Source: Caviibacterium pharyngocola
GTDB lineage: Bacteria > Pseudomonadota > Gammaproteobacteria > Enterobacterales > Pasteurellaceae
NCBI RefSeq assembly: GCF_002795405.1
Contig: NZ_PHGZ01000020.1
Coordinates: forward strand, 91,626 to 155,625
DNA: 64,000 nt
Direction of reading: 5' to 3'
The notes under the pieces were generated by a model, which was not told the origin of the DNA, made no database searches, and was given only the letters and a program-made list of their open reading frames with translations. Shown one piece after another: positions 1-7,130 of this stretch; position 1 is the stretch's first letter, and the number at the start of each line of letters is the position of its first letter. The translations under genes were made by a program, and so were the position numbers.

Positions 1-182
1 AGCAAATCAATTTGAATTTAAACGGCGTAAAAGGCGGATTAATTCAGCCTTTGGCAACAGCGATTAATTGCTGTTTGTGGTTTTGTTACGGTCTATTCAA
101 AGAAAAACGAGATATGCCGATTATCTTCGCTAATTCACCTGGGGTTGTATTAGGGATAATAGCGTTTTTGACGGCAATTTAG
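1..182 (+). CDS. SemiSWEET-type sugar transporter, 3' end only
   Basis: The window opens inside a reading frame whose last 59 codons are visible from base 3 to the TAG at 180-182. The encoded tail contains QPLATAINCCLWFCYG, followed by a second hydrophobic stretch with FANSPGVVLGII. This matches the second and third membrane helices of the SemiSWEET (PQ-loop/MtN3) family, small membrane proteins that work as dimers in sugar transport; the QPL and N-x-PG positions are hallmarks. The start and first helix lie outside the window. Substrate cannot be read from this fragment. The call rests on recognition of the family pattern. Confidence 0.72.
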   Translation, partial: QINLNLNGVKGGLIQPLATAINCCLWFCYGLFKEKRDMPIIFANSPGVVLGIIAFLTAI

Positions 183-201
183 CTAAAAGTGAAATGATAC
201 G

Positions 202-240
202 AAATGTTATTTTTTCGATGCAGATCGCAAAAATCGTTAT
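202..240 (+). repeat. 39-bp repeat, copy 1 (inverted partner at 9181-9219)
   Basis: These 39 bases, AAATGTTATTTTTTCGATGC followed by a-GATCGCAAAAATCGTTAT, recur on the opposite strand at 9181-9219 with one mismatch. In both copies the same frame reads YFFDADRKNRY before the flanks diverge, so this is probably a scrap of coding sequence carried in two places rather than a regulatory site. Confidence 0.7.
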
Positions 241-264
241 ACAGTATTGAAACCCTAAATATAC

Positions 265-545
265 TGTGATGTTATTCGTAACTGGTTACGTAGTAAAGAT
301 ACGATAGCTTATTTAGGATTGTGGGAAACGATGAATAATCCGAATTTTAAACCCGTCGAATTCGACGGGTTTAAAAACGAAGCTGGATTTAATTCATTTA
401 CTCTTTCGCCACAAAAATGGTTCGAAAGCACTAATGCTATTGGGATTGTGTCAAAATCGGGGCGGTATGGGGCACTTTTGCTCACGCTGATTTAGCCTTG
501 GAATTTGCATCTTGGATTTCGCCTGAATTTAAGCTGTACATAAAC
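265..545 (+). pseudogene. KilA-N domain protein, degenerate fragment
   Basis: From 268 the frame reads DVIRNWLRSKDTIAYLGLWE, then NPNFKPVEFDGF and SPQKWFESTNAIGIVSKSG, which is the KilA-N DNA-binding domain seen in phage and bacterial antirepressor-like proteins. After RYG (about 466) the frame must shift by one base to continue as GTFAHADLALEFASWISPEFKLY, the normal end of the domain. No start codon precedes it, because the upstream sequence has a stop at 253-255, and the usual C-terminal part after KLY is missing. The gene is therefore broken at the 5' end, by an internal frameshift and by 3' truncation. It is likely a phage or mobile-element relic. Confidence 0.8.
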
Positions 546-562
546 AAGAATGCAATGAACCC

Positions 563-577
563 GTGACAAATTGTCAC
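563..577. repeat. small perfect palindrome
   Basis: GTGACAA-A-TTGTCAC has 7-base arms with one central base, directly after the KilA-N remnant. It could be an old operator or terminator stem; nothing else supports a function. Confidence 0.35.
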
Positions 578-645
578 AGATTGTAAATAAAAAATACAAT
601 CTTTATAGGGACAAATTCTCCCTAGGTAGTAATGATGACGGAAAT

Positions 646-724
646 CGGTAGCTTTACTACCTTTAAAACCGAGCGACAAAGTCGCTCACTTATGATTAAC
701 CTTGTACGGCTTTGCCGTGCTAGG
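646..724. repeat. REP-like palindrome pair, solo copy of the 10.6-kb family
   Basis: This 79-base segment carries the palindrome GAGCGACAAAGTCGCTC, then the conserved CTTATGATTAACC, then TACGGCTTTGCCGT and CTAGGA. The same order is found at 10617-10693, next to an IS200-like transposase, with only scattered mismatches. No transposase lies here, so it is best read as a non-autonomous element mobilised in trans. Between 560 and 740 I see no gene. Confidence 0.75.
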
Positions 725-739
725 ATCAACATAAAGGTT

Positions 740-1156
740 TTACTCCGCCTTTTCCAACCGCACTTTGATTTTTTCACCTGTTAAAATCGCCGAAAAATCA
801 CCGTCAAATTTGCCTAAGTGAACTAACCCACGGGCTTTTTGATGCGGTTTGTAAAAAATTGCTACATTTCCCCACGGGGCAAAATAGTTAATATCGCCAA
901 TGCGGGCAGATACGCCTGACGGTTCTTGGCTCACGTCTAATTTGCGTGGTAGATAGCTGATTTTCTCTTCGCCTGCATAATCGGAAAGCTCCAATTCAAG
1001 CGGTAACATTTGGTAAAAATCTTGCGAAGCGTGGCTGTTTGCAAGCGTCGCAGATAAGGTTTTGCCGTTGGCAATCACGTTAATTTTCATCGCCTTCTCC
1101 TGTGCAAATGCGTTTATGGCGAGCAATAGAGTGAAAAGTGCGGTCAGTTTTTTCAT
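740..1156 (-). CDS. secreted cyclophilin-like fold protein, paralog 1
   Basis: This is a 138-residue protein. The signal peptide MKKLTALFTLLLAINAFA ends at a typical AFA-Q signal peptidase I site, so the product should be periplasmic. The mature part, with KINVIANGKTLSATL and a C-terminal LGKFDG-DFSAILTGEKIKVRLEKAE, looks like the small cyclophilin-like beta-barrel family often found beside reductases; no enzymatic role can be assigned. The ATG at 1156 is chosen because the signal peptide starts there and GGAAAA lies just upstream; an in-frame start at 1189 would put 11 residues before it. A Hin-type uptake signal overlaps the signal-peptide codons (1136-1144). It is nearly identical to the gene at 3620-4036. 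Confidence 0.8.
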   Translation of the reverse strand: MKKLTALFTLLLAINAFAQEKAMKINVIANGKTLSATLANSHASQDFYQMLPLELELSDYAGEEKISYLPRKLDVSQEPSGVSARIGDINYFAPWGNVAIFYKPHQKARGLVHLGKFDGDFSAILTGEKIKVRLEKAE

Positions 1157-1200
1157 TGTTTTTTCCTTAAATGTGGATATGTCGCCCAAAATCGCTGTAC

Positions 1201-1246
1201 TATGAATAATGCTTTGTTTCTATGATTAGATATGCCTAAAAAGTAT
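1201..1246. promoter_or_regulatory. promoter/operator segment duplicated at 5098-5143
   Basis: Upstream of paralog 1, the 46 bases beginning TATGAATAATGCTTTG match those beginning TATGAATAATACTTTG at 5098 in 40 positions. The second copy lies in the divergent region next to the LysR gene at 5159. This suggests the same LysR protein binds both. It is inference from similarity only. Confidence 0.45.
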
Positions 1247-1307
1247 GGGATTTAGGGGTAAAAACGCCGTTTCTCACAAGAAAAAACAGCGTTTTGGGTT
1301 TGTTAAG

Positions 1308-2474
1308 TTATTTCAAATTCGCCTTAAAGAACTGTTCAAATTTATCAAACGGGATTTTGTTTGCGACATTGTCGTATAAATCCGTGTGCGTTGCGTTTGG
1401 TACGATAACCAGCTCTTTGTTTTGCGTGCCTGTTAATTTCGCAAATGCGTCTTCACTCATATAGCGAGAATGCGCTTTTTCGCCTGCTACGATCAATACA
1501 GGGACTGAAATTTCATAAGTGAAAGCGTCCATCGGCATGGTGAAGAACGACAGCGGCATAGTGGCAAGCCACGCTGTGTTTGAGTTAATGCCGCGTGGGT
1601 GGTAACCGCGTTTTGTGCGATAGTAATCAAAGAAACCTGCCCACATTTCAGGGAAATCATCAGGTTTATTTTCAGGTAAAATTTGGGTAAGACCTTCAAC
1701 CACTTGACCGTTTATAATCGGCAATTCGTGCATAGCAACCGCTCGAGTGCCGCTATCCACGTCTGCCCAGCGTTGTTTTGCAAGGTAATCTTTCACTAAA
1801 CGGCGGTCTGCCGCAGTATAGAGATCTTGCTGATCGCCCACGCCTTTGCTGATGGAACGGCTCATATCGTACAACACCGAAGTCGCCAACGCTTTTACAC
1901 GCGTATCCATTGATGCCGCATTTAAGCTCATTCCGCCAAAACCACAGATACCGAATAAACCTAAACGTTCACGATCGACTTCAGGCAATGTGCCTAAAAA
2001 ATCTAATGCCGCAGAAAAATCTTCACTGTTAATGTCCGGTGATGCCATTCCTCGTGGCTGACCGCCACTCTCGCCAACGTAAGACGGGTCAAAAGCGATA
2101 GTGATAAAACCACGTTCTGCTAATGTTTGTGCATAAAGCCCTGATGTTTGTTCTTTTACTGCGCCGAACGGACCGCTAAATGCGATGGCGGCAAGCTTGC
2201 CCGAACGGTTTTTTGGCATATATAAATCGCCTGCAAGGGTAATTCCGTAACGGTTTGTGAAGGTCACTTTGCGGTGATCGACTTTATCGGATTTTGGGAA
2301 AGTTTTATCCCATTCTTGAGTTAAAGCGAGCATACCGTTGCCTGAGCCAGTGTTGATATTTTGAGATGGTACGCCGTTTGTAACTGCCATTGCCAACGGG
2401 CTTAACGCCATTGCCGCACCTGTTGCAACCGCACCTTGTAAAAATTGACGACGTGCTAAAACTGATTTAGTCAT
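1308..2474 (-). CDS. Tat-exported alpha/beta hydrolase (DUF/YcjY-like)
   Basis: The protein has 388 residues. The N-terminus reads ARRQFLQGAVATGAAMALSP, a twin-arginine signal followed by a hydrophobic stretch, so it is predicted to be folded in the cytoplasm and exported. The rest is an alpha/beta hydrolase of the dienelactone-hydrolase/YcjY type: an oxyanion-side AFSGPFGAVKEQ around residue 98, a nucleophile elbow LFGICGFGG at 173-181, and a late NATHTDLYD that would supply the catalytic His. The elbow has Cys177 where Ser is more usual. Substrate is unknown. It is transcribed away from the LysR gene at 2673, its likely regulator. The start gives the Tat motif at residues 8-9 and is preceded by AAAGGAA. 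Confidence 0.82.
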   Translation of the reverse strand: MTKSVLARRQFLQGAVATGAAMALSPLAMAVTNGVPSQNINTGSGNGMLALTQEWDKTFPKSDKVDHRKVTFTNRYGITLAGDLYMPKNRSGKLAAIAFSGPFGAVKEQTSGLYAQTLAERGFITIAFDPSYVGESGGQPRGMASPDINSEDFSAALDFLGTLPEVDRERLGLFGICGFGGMSLNAASMDTRVKALATSVLYDMSRSISKGVGDQQDLYTAADRRLVKDYLAKQRWADVDSGTRAVAMHELPIINGQVVEGLTQILPENKPDDFPEMWAGFFDYYRTKRGYHPRGINSNTAWLATMPLSFFTMPMDAFTYEISVPVLIVAGEKAHSRYMSEDAFAKLTGTQNKELVIVPNATHTDLYDNVANKIPFDKFEQFFKANLK

Positions 2475-2584
2475 TTTGAGTTCCTTTTAATAAGTGTTTG
2501 TTGTTGATGTGTGTATTATAGGGAAAAGGAATTTGAAGATAATCGGCTGTTTTTTTATAATAGTTATAAGTTAATCTAATAAAT

Positions 2585-2653
2585 GTAGGATGGGCTTTAG
2601 CCCATCAATCACAATATCAACGTTTTAAATGATGGGCTGAAGCCCATTCTACG
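2585..2653. repeat. REP-like inverted pair of GATGGGCT palindromes
   Basis: GATGGGCTTTAGCCCATC (2589-2606) and GATGGGCTGAAGCCCATT (2631-2648) are two palindromes 24 bases apart. The whole 69-base segment, from GTAGGATGGG to CCCATTCTAC, is itself an inverted repeat. Its pattern is that of a REP pair (BIME) or a tiny MITE. It ends 20 bases before the LysR start codon at 2673, so it sits between that gene and any promoter shared with the hydrolase. Confidence 0.7.
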
Positions 2654-2672
2654 ATAACAATGGCAACAAACT

Positions 2673-3551
2673 ATGAAAGAAAACTTCAACGATCTGTACA
2701 GCTTTTTAAATGTGGCTCGTGAAGGCTCGTTTACCAAAGCGGCATTAAAATTAAATGTTACCCAATCGGCATTAAGCCAAACCATTTCGCAGTTAGAGCA
2801 GCGTTTGGGCGTGCAACTTTTTACCCGAACTACCCGAAAAGTCTCGCTTACCCACGCTGGCGAAGCGTTGTTTCTCACGGCAAGTCAGAGTTTTGATTTG
2901 CTGGAAAATCAACTGGATAATTTGGTCGGCAACCGGGAAAATCCGAAAGGCAAGGTGCGGATTTCCGCCAGTCAGCACGTTATTCAGTATGTTTTACTGC
3001 CTAAACTTGCGCATTTTAAAAACGATTATCCTAATATTCAGTTGGAACTGATTAGCGAAAATCAGCTGACCGACATTGTGTCAGAGCGTTATGATGCAGG
3101 CGTTCGGTTGGGAAATGATGTGCAAGAAGGAATGATCGCCGTGAAAATCGGGCAGGAAATCCCAATGGCAGTGGTGGCAACGCCCGATTATTTCGCCCAA
3201 TACGGCACACCTGTGAAACCGCAAGATCTCGAAAAGCATAATTGCATTGGTTACCGTTTGGGTAGCGGTGGGTTATATGCGTGGGATTTTCAACACAGGG
3301 GCAAGCCTTTTGTCCAAAAAGTACAAGGACAATGGGTACTCAGCGACAGCTATTGTGAATACACCGCGGTAAAACTCGGGTTAGGGCTTTGCTATTTGCC
3401 GAAAGAGCTGGTGGAAAACGAACTCAACAGCGGTGAATTGGTGGAAGTGCTGACCAATTACAGCATCTCCCTACCTGCTTGTTATTTGTATTACCCACAC
3501 CGCAATATCTCACCCGCGTTAAGATTGGTGGTGGAAAGTTTGAAGGTGTAA
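2673..3551 (+). CDS. LysR-family transcriptional regulator
   Basis: This 292-residue protein has the LysR layout: an N-terminal winged helix-turn-helix (FLNVAREGSFTKAALKLNVTQ, then SALSQTISQLEQRLGVQLFT, residues about 10-50) and a two-lobed periplasmic-binding-like effector domain from about residue 90. The family usually acts as tetramers that activate a divergent target on binding a small effector. Here the divergent neighbour is the Tat hydrolase (2474), the probable target. The ATG at 2673 gives a normal family N-terminus. A REP-like repeat occupies much of the shared promoter region. Confidence 0.88.
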   Translation: MKENFNDLYSFLNVAREGSFTKAALKLNVTQSALSQTISQLEQRLGVQLFTRTTRKVSLTHAGEALFLTASQSFDLLENQLDNLVGNRENPKGKVRISASQHVIQYVLLPKLAHFKNDYPNIQLELISENQLTDIVSERYDAGVRLGNDVQEGMIAVKIGQEIPMAVVATPDYFAQYGTPVKPQDLEKHNCIGYRLGSGGLYAWDFQHRGKPFVQKVQGQWVLSDSYCEYTAVKLGLGLCYLPKELVENELNSGELVEVLTNYSISLPACYLYYPHRNISPALRLVVESLKV

Positions 3552-3553
3552 AG

Positions 3554-3611
3554 AGCGGTCGGATTTTGCCATTTTTTGCTATTTGCAAATTGATGAGAAA
3601 ATCCGACCGCT
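3554..3611. terminator. bidirectional terminator built on Apl-type uptake signals
   Basis: Arms AGCGGTCGGATTTT and AAAATCCGACCGCT are perfectly complementary over 14 bases and lie between two convergent genes (LysR ending 3551, cyclophilin-like ending 3620). The right arm is part of ACCGCTTGT (3606-3614), the reverse complement of ACAAGCGGT, the Apl-type uptake signal. Confidence 0.72.
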
Positions 3612-3619
3612 TGTGGCGG

Positions 3620-4036
3620 TTACTCCGCCTTTTCCAACCGCACTTTGATTTTTTCGCCTGATAGTATCGCCGAAAAATCGCCGTCAAATTTACCTAAATG
3701 CACCAATCCGCGAGATTTTTCGTGCGGTTTGTAGAAAATCGCTAAATTTCCCCACGGGGCGTAATAGTTAATGTCGCCAATGCTAGCAGATACGCCCGAC
3801 GGCTCTTGGCTTACATCTAATTTGCGTGGCAGATAGCTGATTTTCTCTTCGCCAGCGTAATCGGATAATTCCAATTCTAGCGGTAACATTTTGTAGAAAT
3901 CTTGTGCGGAGGTGCCGTTACTGATTGTGGCGGATAAGGTTTTGCCGTTGGCAATAACGTTGATTTTCATCGGGTTCTCCTGTGCAAATGCGTTTATGGC
4001 GAACAATAGGGTGAAAAGTGCGGTGAGTTTTTGCAT
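3620..4036 (-). CDS. secreted cyclophilin-like fold protein, paralog 2
   Basis: This 138-residue protein differs from the product of 740-1156 at only a small share of positions, mostly in residues 21-45 (KTLSATISNGTSAQDFYKML). It has the same signal peptide, MQKLTALFTLLFAINAFA with cleavage before Q, and the same C-terminus GEKIKVRLEKAE. It is predicted to be periplasmic and of unknown role. It lies downstream of the SDR gene (4172-4921) and an aldo/keto reductase remnant on the same strand, so it may be co-transcribed with them. A Hin-type uptake signal overlaps the signal-peptide codons (about 4016-4024), as in paralog 1. Confidence 0.8.
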   Translation of the reverse strand: MQKLTALFTLLFAINAFAQENPMKINVIANGKTLSATISNGTSAQDFYKMLPLELELSDYAGEEKISYLPRKLDVSQEPSGVSASIGDINYYAPWGNLAIFYKPHEKSRGLVHLGKFDGDFSAILSGEKIKVRLEKAE

Positions 4037-4044
4037 TGTTTTTC

Positions 4045-4170
4045 CTATTGAATACTGTGTAAGCGATAGGCTTCGTTAATTGAATAAGTGTCTAGGATCA
4101 GTGGCTTGCCATAATCTAAGGCATTGATTTTCTGCATATTGGTATCGGTCAATTCAAAATCATCAATAGG
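4045..4170 (-). pseudogene. aldo/keto reductase, C-terminal remnant
   Basis: In minus-strand order the frame reads RGKPIDDFELTDTNMQKINALDYGKPL and ends YSINEAYRLHSIQ with TAG at 4047-4045. The run FELTD--NMQKI-ALD is the characteristic end of 2,5-diketogluconate-reductase-type aldo/keto reductases. The catalytic barrel is absent: upstream the sequence becomes the last codons of the SDR gene in another frame. It looks like the scar of a deletion that removed most of an aldo/keto reductase gene lying between the SDR and paralog 2. Confidence 0.68.
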
Positions 4171-4171
4171 T

Positions 4172-4921
4172 TTACCACGGCTGAGTTGTCGGTCCTAGGG
4201 TAAATTCGCTGATATTGGTGTCTTCAGGTTGGCTAAGAGCGAAAGCAACCACGTTTGTCACACGTTCAGCAGGGATTTCATAGGTATCGTAAAGCTCACG
4301 ATAGCCTGACGATGTTTCGCTGTCGGTAATGCTTGCCACCAATTCCGATTGCACGGCTGCTGGGTAAATGGTTGCGGTGCGAATGTTTGTGCCTGCTTGT
4401 GCACTTTCCATTCTTAAGGCTTCCATAATGGCTTTCACCGCCCATTTTGTGCCACAGTATACACCTGCGCCTGGATACACTTTTAAGCCAGCCACCGATG
4501 ACACACTTAAAATATGCCCTGATTTTTGTGCTTCAAAGGTTGGCAATACCGCTGCAATGCCGTTTAACACGCCTTTAATATTCACATCAACCATTGCATT
4601 CCAGTTGTTCGTTTCTAATTTTGAGAATGGCGAATTTGGCATTAATCCTGCATTTAAGAAAATCGCATCTAACTTACCGAAAGAGGTTTTGGCAAGTTCT
4701 ACCAATGCCGTATTGTCTTCGGGTTTCACCACATCGGTAACACGGTAAACCGCTTCACCGCCTTTGGCTTTGATCTTTTCCACAATGGCTTTGAGCTTCT
4801 CTTCACGGCGTGCGCCCAGCACCAATTTCGCCCCTTGCTCCGCTAATTTATAGGCGGTGGCTTCGCCGATACCGCTTGATGCGCCTGTAATAATCACGAC
4901 TTTGTTTTGAATATTGTTCAT
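4172..4921 (-). CDS. short-chain dehydrogenase/reductase (SDR)
   Basis: This is a 249-residue classical SDR. It has the cofactor motif TGASSGIG at residues 12-19, the NAG motif (FLNAGLMP) near residue 89, an SVSSVAG serine near 143 and the catalytic YCGTK (GVYCGTKWAVKA). It should be a cytoplasmic NAD(P)-dependent oxidoreductase of unknown substrate. The ARREEK segment after beta-2 suggests NADP(H) preference. The C-terminus, SEFTLGPTTQPW, runs directly into the aldo/keto reductase remnant. It is transcribed away from the LysR gene at 5159, its likely regulator. Confidence 0.88.
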   Translation of the reverse strand: MNNIQNKVVIITGASSGIGEATAYKLAEQGAKLVLGARREEKLKAIVEKIKAKGGEAVYRVTDVVKPEDNTALVELAKTSFGKLDAIFLNAGLMPNSPFSKLETNNWNAMVDVNIKGVLNGIAAVLPTFEAQKSGHILSVSSVAGLKVYPGAGVYCGTKWAVKAIMEALRMESAQAGTNIRTATIYPAAVQSELVASITDSETSSGYRELYDTYEIPAERVTNVVAFALSQPEDTNISEFTLGPTTQPW

Positions 4922-4976
4922 TTTATACTCCTGTTATTTGTAAAATTTTCTGAAAAAAATAACCGCTTGTGGGCGA

Positions 4977-5048
4977 TTACGCCGCCTTTTCCTGTGCAAA
5001 TAGGTTTGTAGCGAAAAATAGATTGAAAAGTGCGGTGCGTTTTTGCAT
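4977..5048 (-). pseudogene. cyclophilin-like gene, internal-deletion remnant
   Basis: An open frame of 23 codons reads MQKRTALFNLFFATNLFAQE followed by KAA-stop. The first 20 residues are the signal peptide of the cyclophilin-like paralogs, and the last codons (GAAAAGGCGGCG-TAA) match their C-terminal codons GAAAAGGCGGAG-TAA. The downstream flank (ACCGCTTGTGG-CG-TTACxCCGCC) matches that after paralog 2 at 3606-3625. The simplest reading is a third copy that lost everything between the signal peptide and the last residues by recombination at the short shared sequence GGAAAA. A peptide could still be made, but no function is expected. Confidence 0.72.
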
Positions 5049-5097
5049 TGTTTCTCTCCTTGTTTGTGTTGAGTGCATTATAGGAAAAACATTTTGG

Positions 5098-5143
5098 TAT
5101 GAATAATACTTTGTTTCTATGTTAAACTATGCCCAAAAAGTAT
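5098..5143. promoter_or_regulatory. probable LysR-regulated divergent promoter region
   Basis: These bases lie between the LysR start (5159) and the minus-strand SDR/remnant, and 40 of 46 match the segment upstream of cyclophilin-like paralog 1 at 1201-1246. Retention of this block in two places suggests a regulator binding site and promoter elements. Confidence 0.45.
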
Positions 5144-5158
5144 AGATAAGGCATAAAA

Positions 5159-6040
5159 ATGGACATCAAATCCCTACGCTATTTTCTCGCCCTTGCTAAA
5201 ACAGGCTCTATTTCAGGGGCGGCGGAATACTTACATTTAACCCAGCCCACCCTTTCACGCCAATTAGCTGATTTGGAATATCAGCTTGATACACAATTAT
5301 TTATTCGTGGTAGTCGGCGAATTACATTGACCGAAGACGGCGAAAAATTACGCCACCGAGCCGAAGAGATTTTGGCGTTGGTATCAAAAACCGAACAGGA
5401 ATTTAAGCCGTCCAGCGAAGCCGTTAGCGGTGAGATTTATATTGGTTGTGGTGAAACTGTGGTGATGCGTCATTTGATTTATCTGTTGCACCAATTCCAA
5501 CAAGATTATCCGCAAGTCAAAGTACATATTATTAGTGCAGACGGCAATGATGTATTAGAAAAATTGGAACAAGGTTTATTGGATTTTGGCGTGTTGTTAA
5601 TGGAAAGCGCTTATATTAGTGCGTATGAAAGCCTTACCTTGCCCGAAAAAGACGTTTGGGGTGTACTGATGAGAAAAGACAATCCACTTGCCCAAAAAGA
5701 GAGTATTTCTCCCCAAGATTTGCGTGATATTCCACTGATTTCTTCATGGCAAAATCAAGTGGGTGATTTTTTATCGCAGTGGCTGAAATACGATTACAGC
5801 GAATTGAATATTGTCGCCACTTACAATTTGATTTTCAATGCCACACTTATGGTAGAACAAGGCATTGGCGTTGCTTTGGGCTTGGATAATTTGGCGAATA
5901 CCAGCGAAGAAAGTAAGCTAACGTTCCGCCCCTTTGAGCCGATTTTGAGCGTTGAAAGCCATATTGCGTGGAAAAAATACCGCCCGTTGTCTAAGGCGGC
6001 GGAATTGTTTTTGAATAGGGTTAGGGATAGGTTGAAGTAA
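5159..6040 (+). CDS. LysR-family transcriptional regulator
   Basis: This 293-residue LysR protein opens MDIKSLRYFLALAKTGSISG with helix-turn-helix AAEYLHLTQPTLSRQLADLE at residues about 20-40, then an effector-binding domain beginning near GEIYIGCGETVVMRHL. The layout resembles regulators of small reductase operons. It is divergent from the SDR gene, with the cyclophilin-like remnant between them. The conserved promoter block just upstream is also found before cyclophilin-like paralog 1, so it may control both loci. The ATG at 5159 fits the family start. Confidence 0.88.
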   Translation: MDIKSLRYFLALAKTGSISGAAEYLHLTQPTLSRQLADLEYQLDTQLFIRGSRRITLTEDGEKLRHRAEEILALVSKTEQEFKPSSEAVSGEIYIGCGETVVMRHLIYLLHQFQQDYPQVKVHIISADGNDVLEKLEQGLLDFGVLLMESAYISAYESLTLPEKDVWGVLMRKDNPLAQKESISPQDLRDIPLISSWQNQVGDFLSQWLKYDYSELNIVATYNLIFNATLMVEQGIGVALGLDNLANTSEESKLTFRPFEPILSVESHIAWKKYRPLSKAAELFLNRVRDRLK

Positions 6041-6044
6041 AAGA

Positions 6045-6072
6045 ACGGTCGTTTTTTTGCAAACCGACCGCT
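6045..6072. terminator. short stem-loop between convergent genes
   Basis: CGGTCG and CGACCG form a 6-base stem around TTTTTTTGCAAAC, between the ends of the LysR gene (6040) and the GlxA-type gene (6077). It is related to uptake-signal terminators but has imperfect cores. Confidence 0.45.
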
Positions 6073-6076
6073 TGCC

Positions 6077-7012
6077 CTACTCCCCAAACGTCTTCCGCCA
6101 CTGGTTCGGGCTGACTTGATACTTCTCTTTAAAATGTTCTCGAAAACTGACCGCACTTTGAAAGCCGATTTGTTCTGCGATTTGTTCAATGCTCAAGGCG
6201 GAGCTTTCCAATAAATCCAAACTTTTCTGCAACCGTTCGGCGATCAACCATTGGGTGAAACTCGTGCCGGTGGCTTTTTGGAAATGGCGGGTAAAGGTGC
6301 GGCGGCTCATCGCCAGTTGTTCAGCAAGCTCATCAATGCGGTAACAAGCGGTTGAATTTTCCCGAATTTTTGCAAGTAGCTGATTGATATTGCGATCGTT
6401 GGTTTTGGTGGGAACGGGGGTATCAATAAACTGCGCCTGACCGCCTTCCCGATGGGGCGGAACAACCATTATCCGTGCGATTTGGTTTGCGGTGCGACTG
6501 CCATAAAATTTACGCACGATGTATAAACAGCAATCCAAACTTGCTGCCGTGCCTGCGGACGTGATGATATTGCCGTCGTCCACATACAAGGCGTTGCTGT
6601 CGAGTTTTACTTGCGGAAAACGGCTGATAAAATCTTGCTCGCCTGCCCAATGGGTTGCCGCTTTTTTGCCGTCCAACACACCGCTGTACGCCAGCGCATA
6701 AGTGCCGTAACACAAACCGACCAAAATTTTGTTCTGTGCATAAGCCTTTTGTAACACCCGTTGCAACTCAGCACTCGGCGGTTCGTCCACATCGTGCCAA
6801 CCCGCCACAATCAACACGTCCATCTCTTCTGCCCGTTCCAATCCGCCGTCAAAATGAAGAAAAACCGAACCTGTTCGATGCGGTTCAATATTTAATACAA
6901 ACAAATCAAACAGTTTCTGATCGGGCAATAAGTCGCTAAAAATCATATGGGGAACGGAAAACTGAAACAGTTTAACGTCAGGGTGAAAGAGTAATCCGAT
7001 TTTAATTGGCAT
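6077..7012 (-). CDS. GlxA-type AraC regulator with DJ-1/PfpI domain
   Basis: This 311-residue protein has an N-terminal class I glutamine amidotransferase-like (DJ-1/PfpI) domain, including AGWHDVDEPP and LVGLCYGTYALAYSGVLDGK, the nucleophile-elbow region with Cys. It ends in an AraC/XylS double helix-turn-helix (MSRRTFTRHFQKATGTSFTQ, then LSIEQIAEQIGFQSAVSFRE). In GlxA-type regulators the first domain is thought to sense ligands, not hydrolyse. The ATG at 7012 is chosen because AAGGA lies 8 bases upstream and the domain starts there; a longer frame to 7129 adds 39 unrelated residues. It is divergent from the metallo-hydrolase at 7131. Confidence 0.85.
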   Translation of the reverse strand: MPIKIGLLFHPDVKLFQFSVPHMIFSDLLPDQKLFDLFVLNIEPHRTGSVFLHFDGGLERAEEMDVLIVAGWHDVDEPPSAELQRVLQKAYAQNKILVGLCYGTYALAYSGVLDGKKAATHWAGEQDFISRFPQVKLDSNALYVDDGNIITSAGTAASLDCCLYIVRKFYGSRTANQIARIMVVPPHREGGQAQFIDTPVPTKTNDRNINQLLAKIRENSTACYRIDELAEQLAMSRRTFTRHFQKATGTSFTQWLIAERLQKSLDLLESSALSIEQIAEQIGFQSAVSFREHFKEKYQVSPNQWRKTFGE

Positions 7013-7130
7013 AGTTTTCCTTATTTTGAGCTTTGACCCAATTCTTTCGTTTATTGGCGTAAAAGTCAATTTTTTGATAGGCGTATTTTCGGCAAAATAG
7101 TCGGCGTTCAAACAATAGAAGGAAAACAAA

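Noticed and set aside
7080..7130. N-terminal extension of the GlxA-type gene to 7129
   Set aside because: The added 39 residues do not belong to the DJ-1 domain and AAGGA marks the start at 7012.
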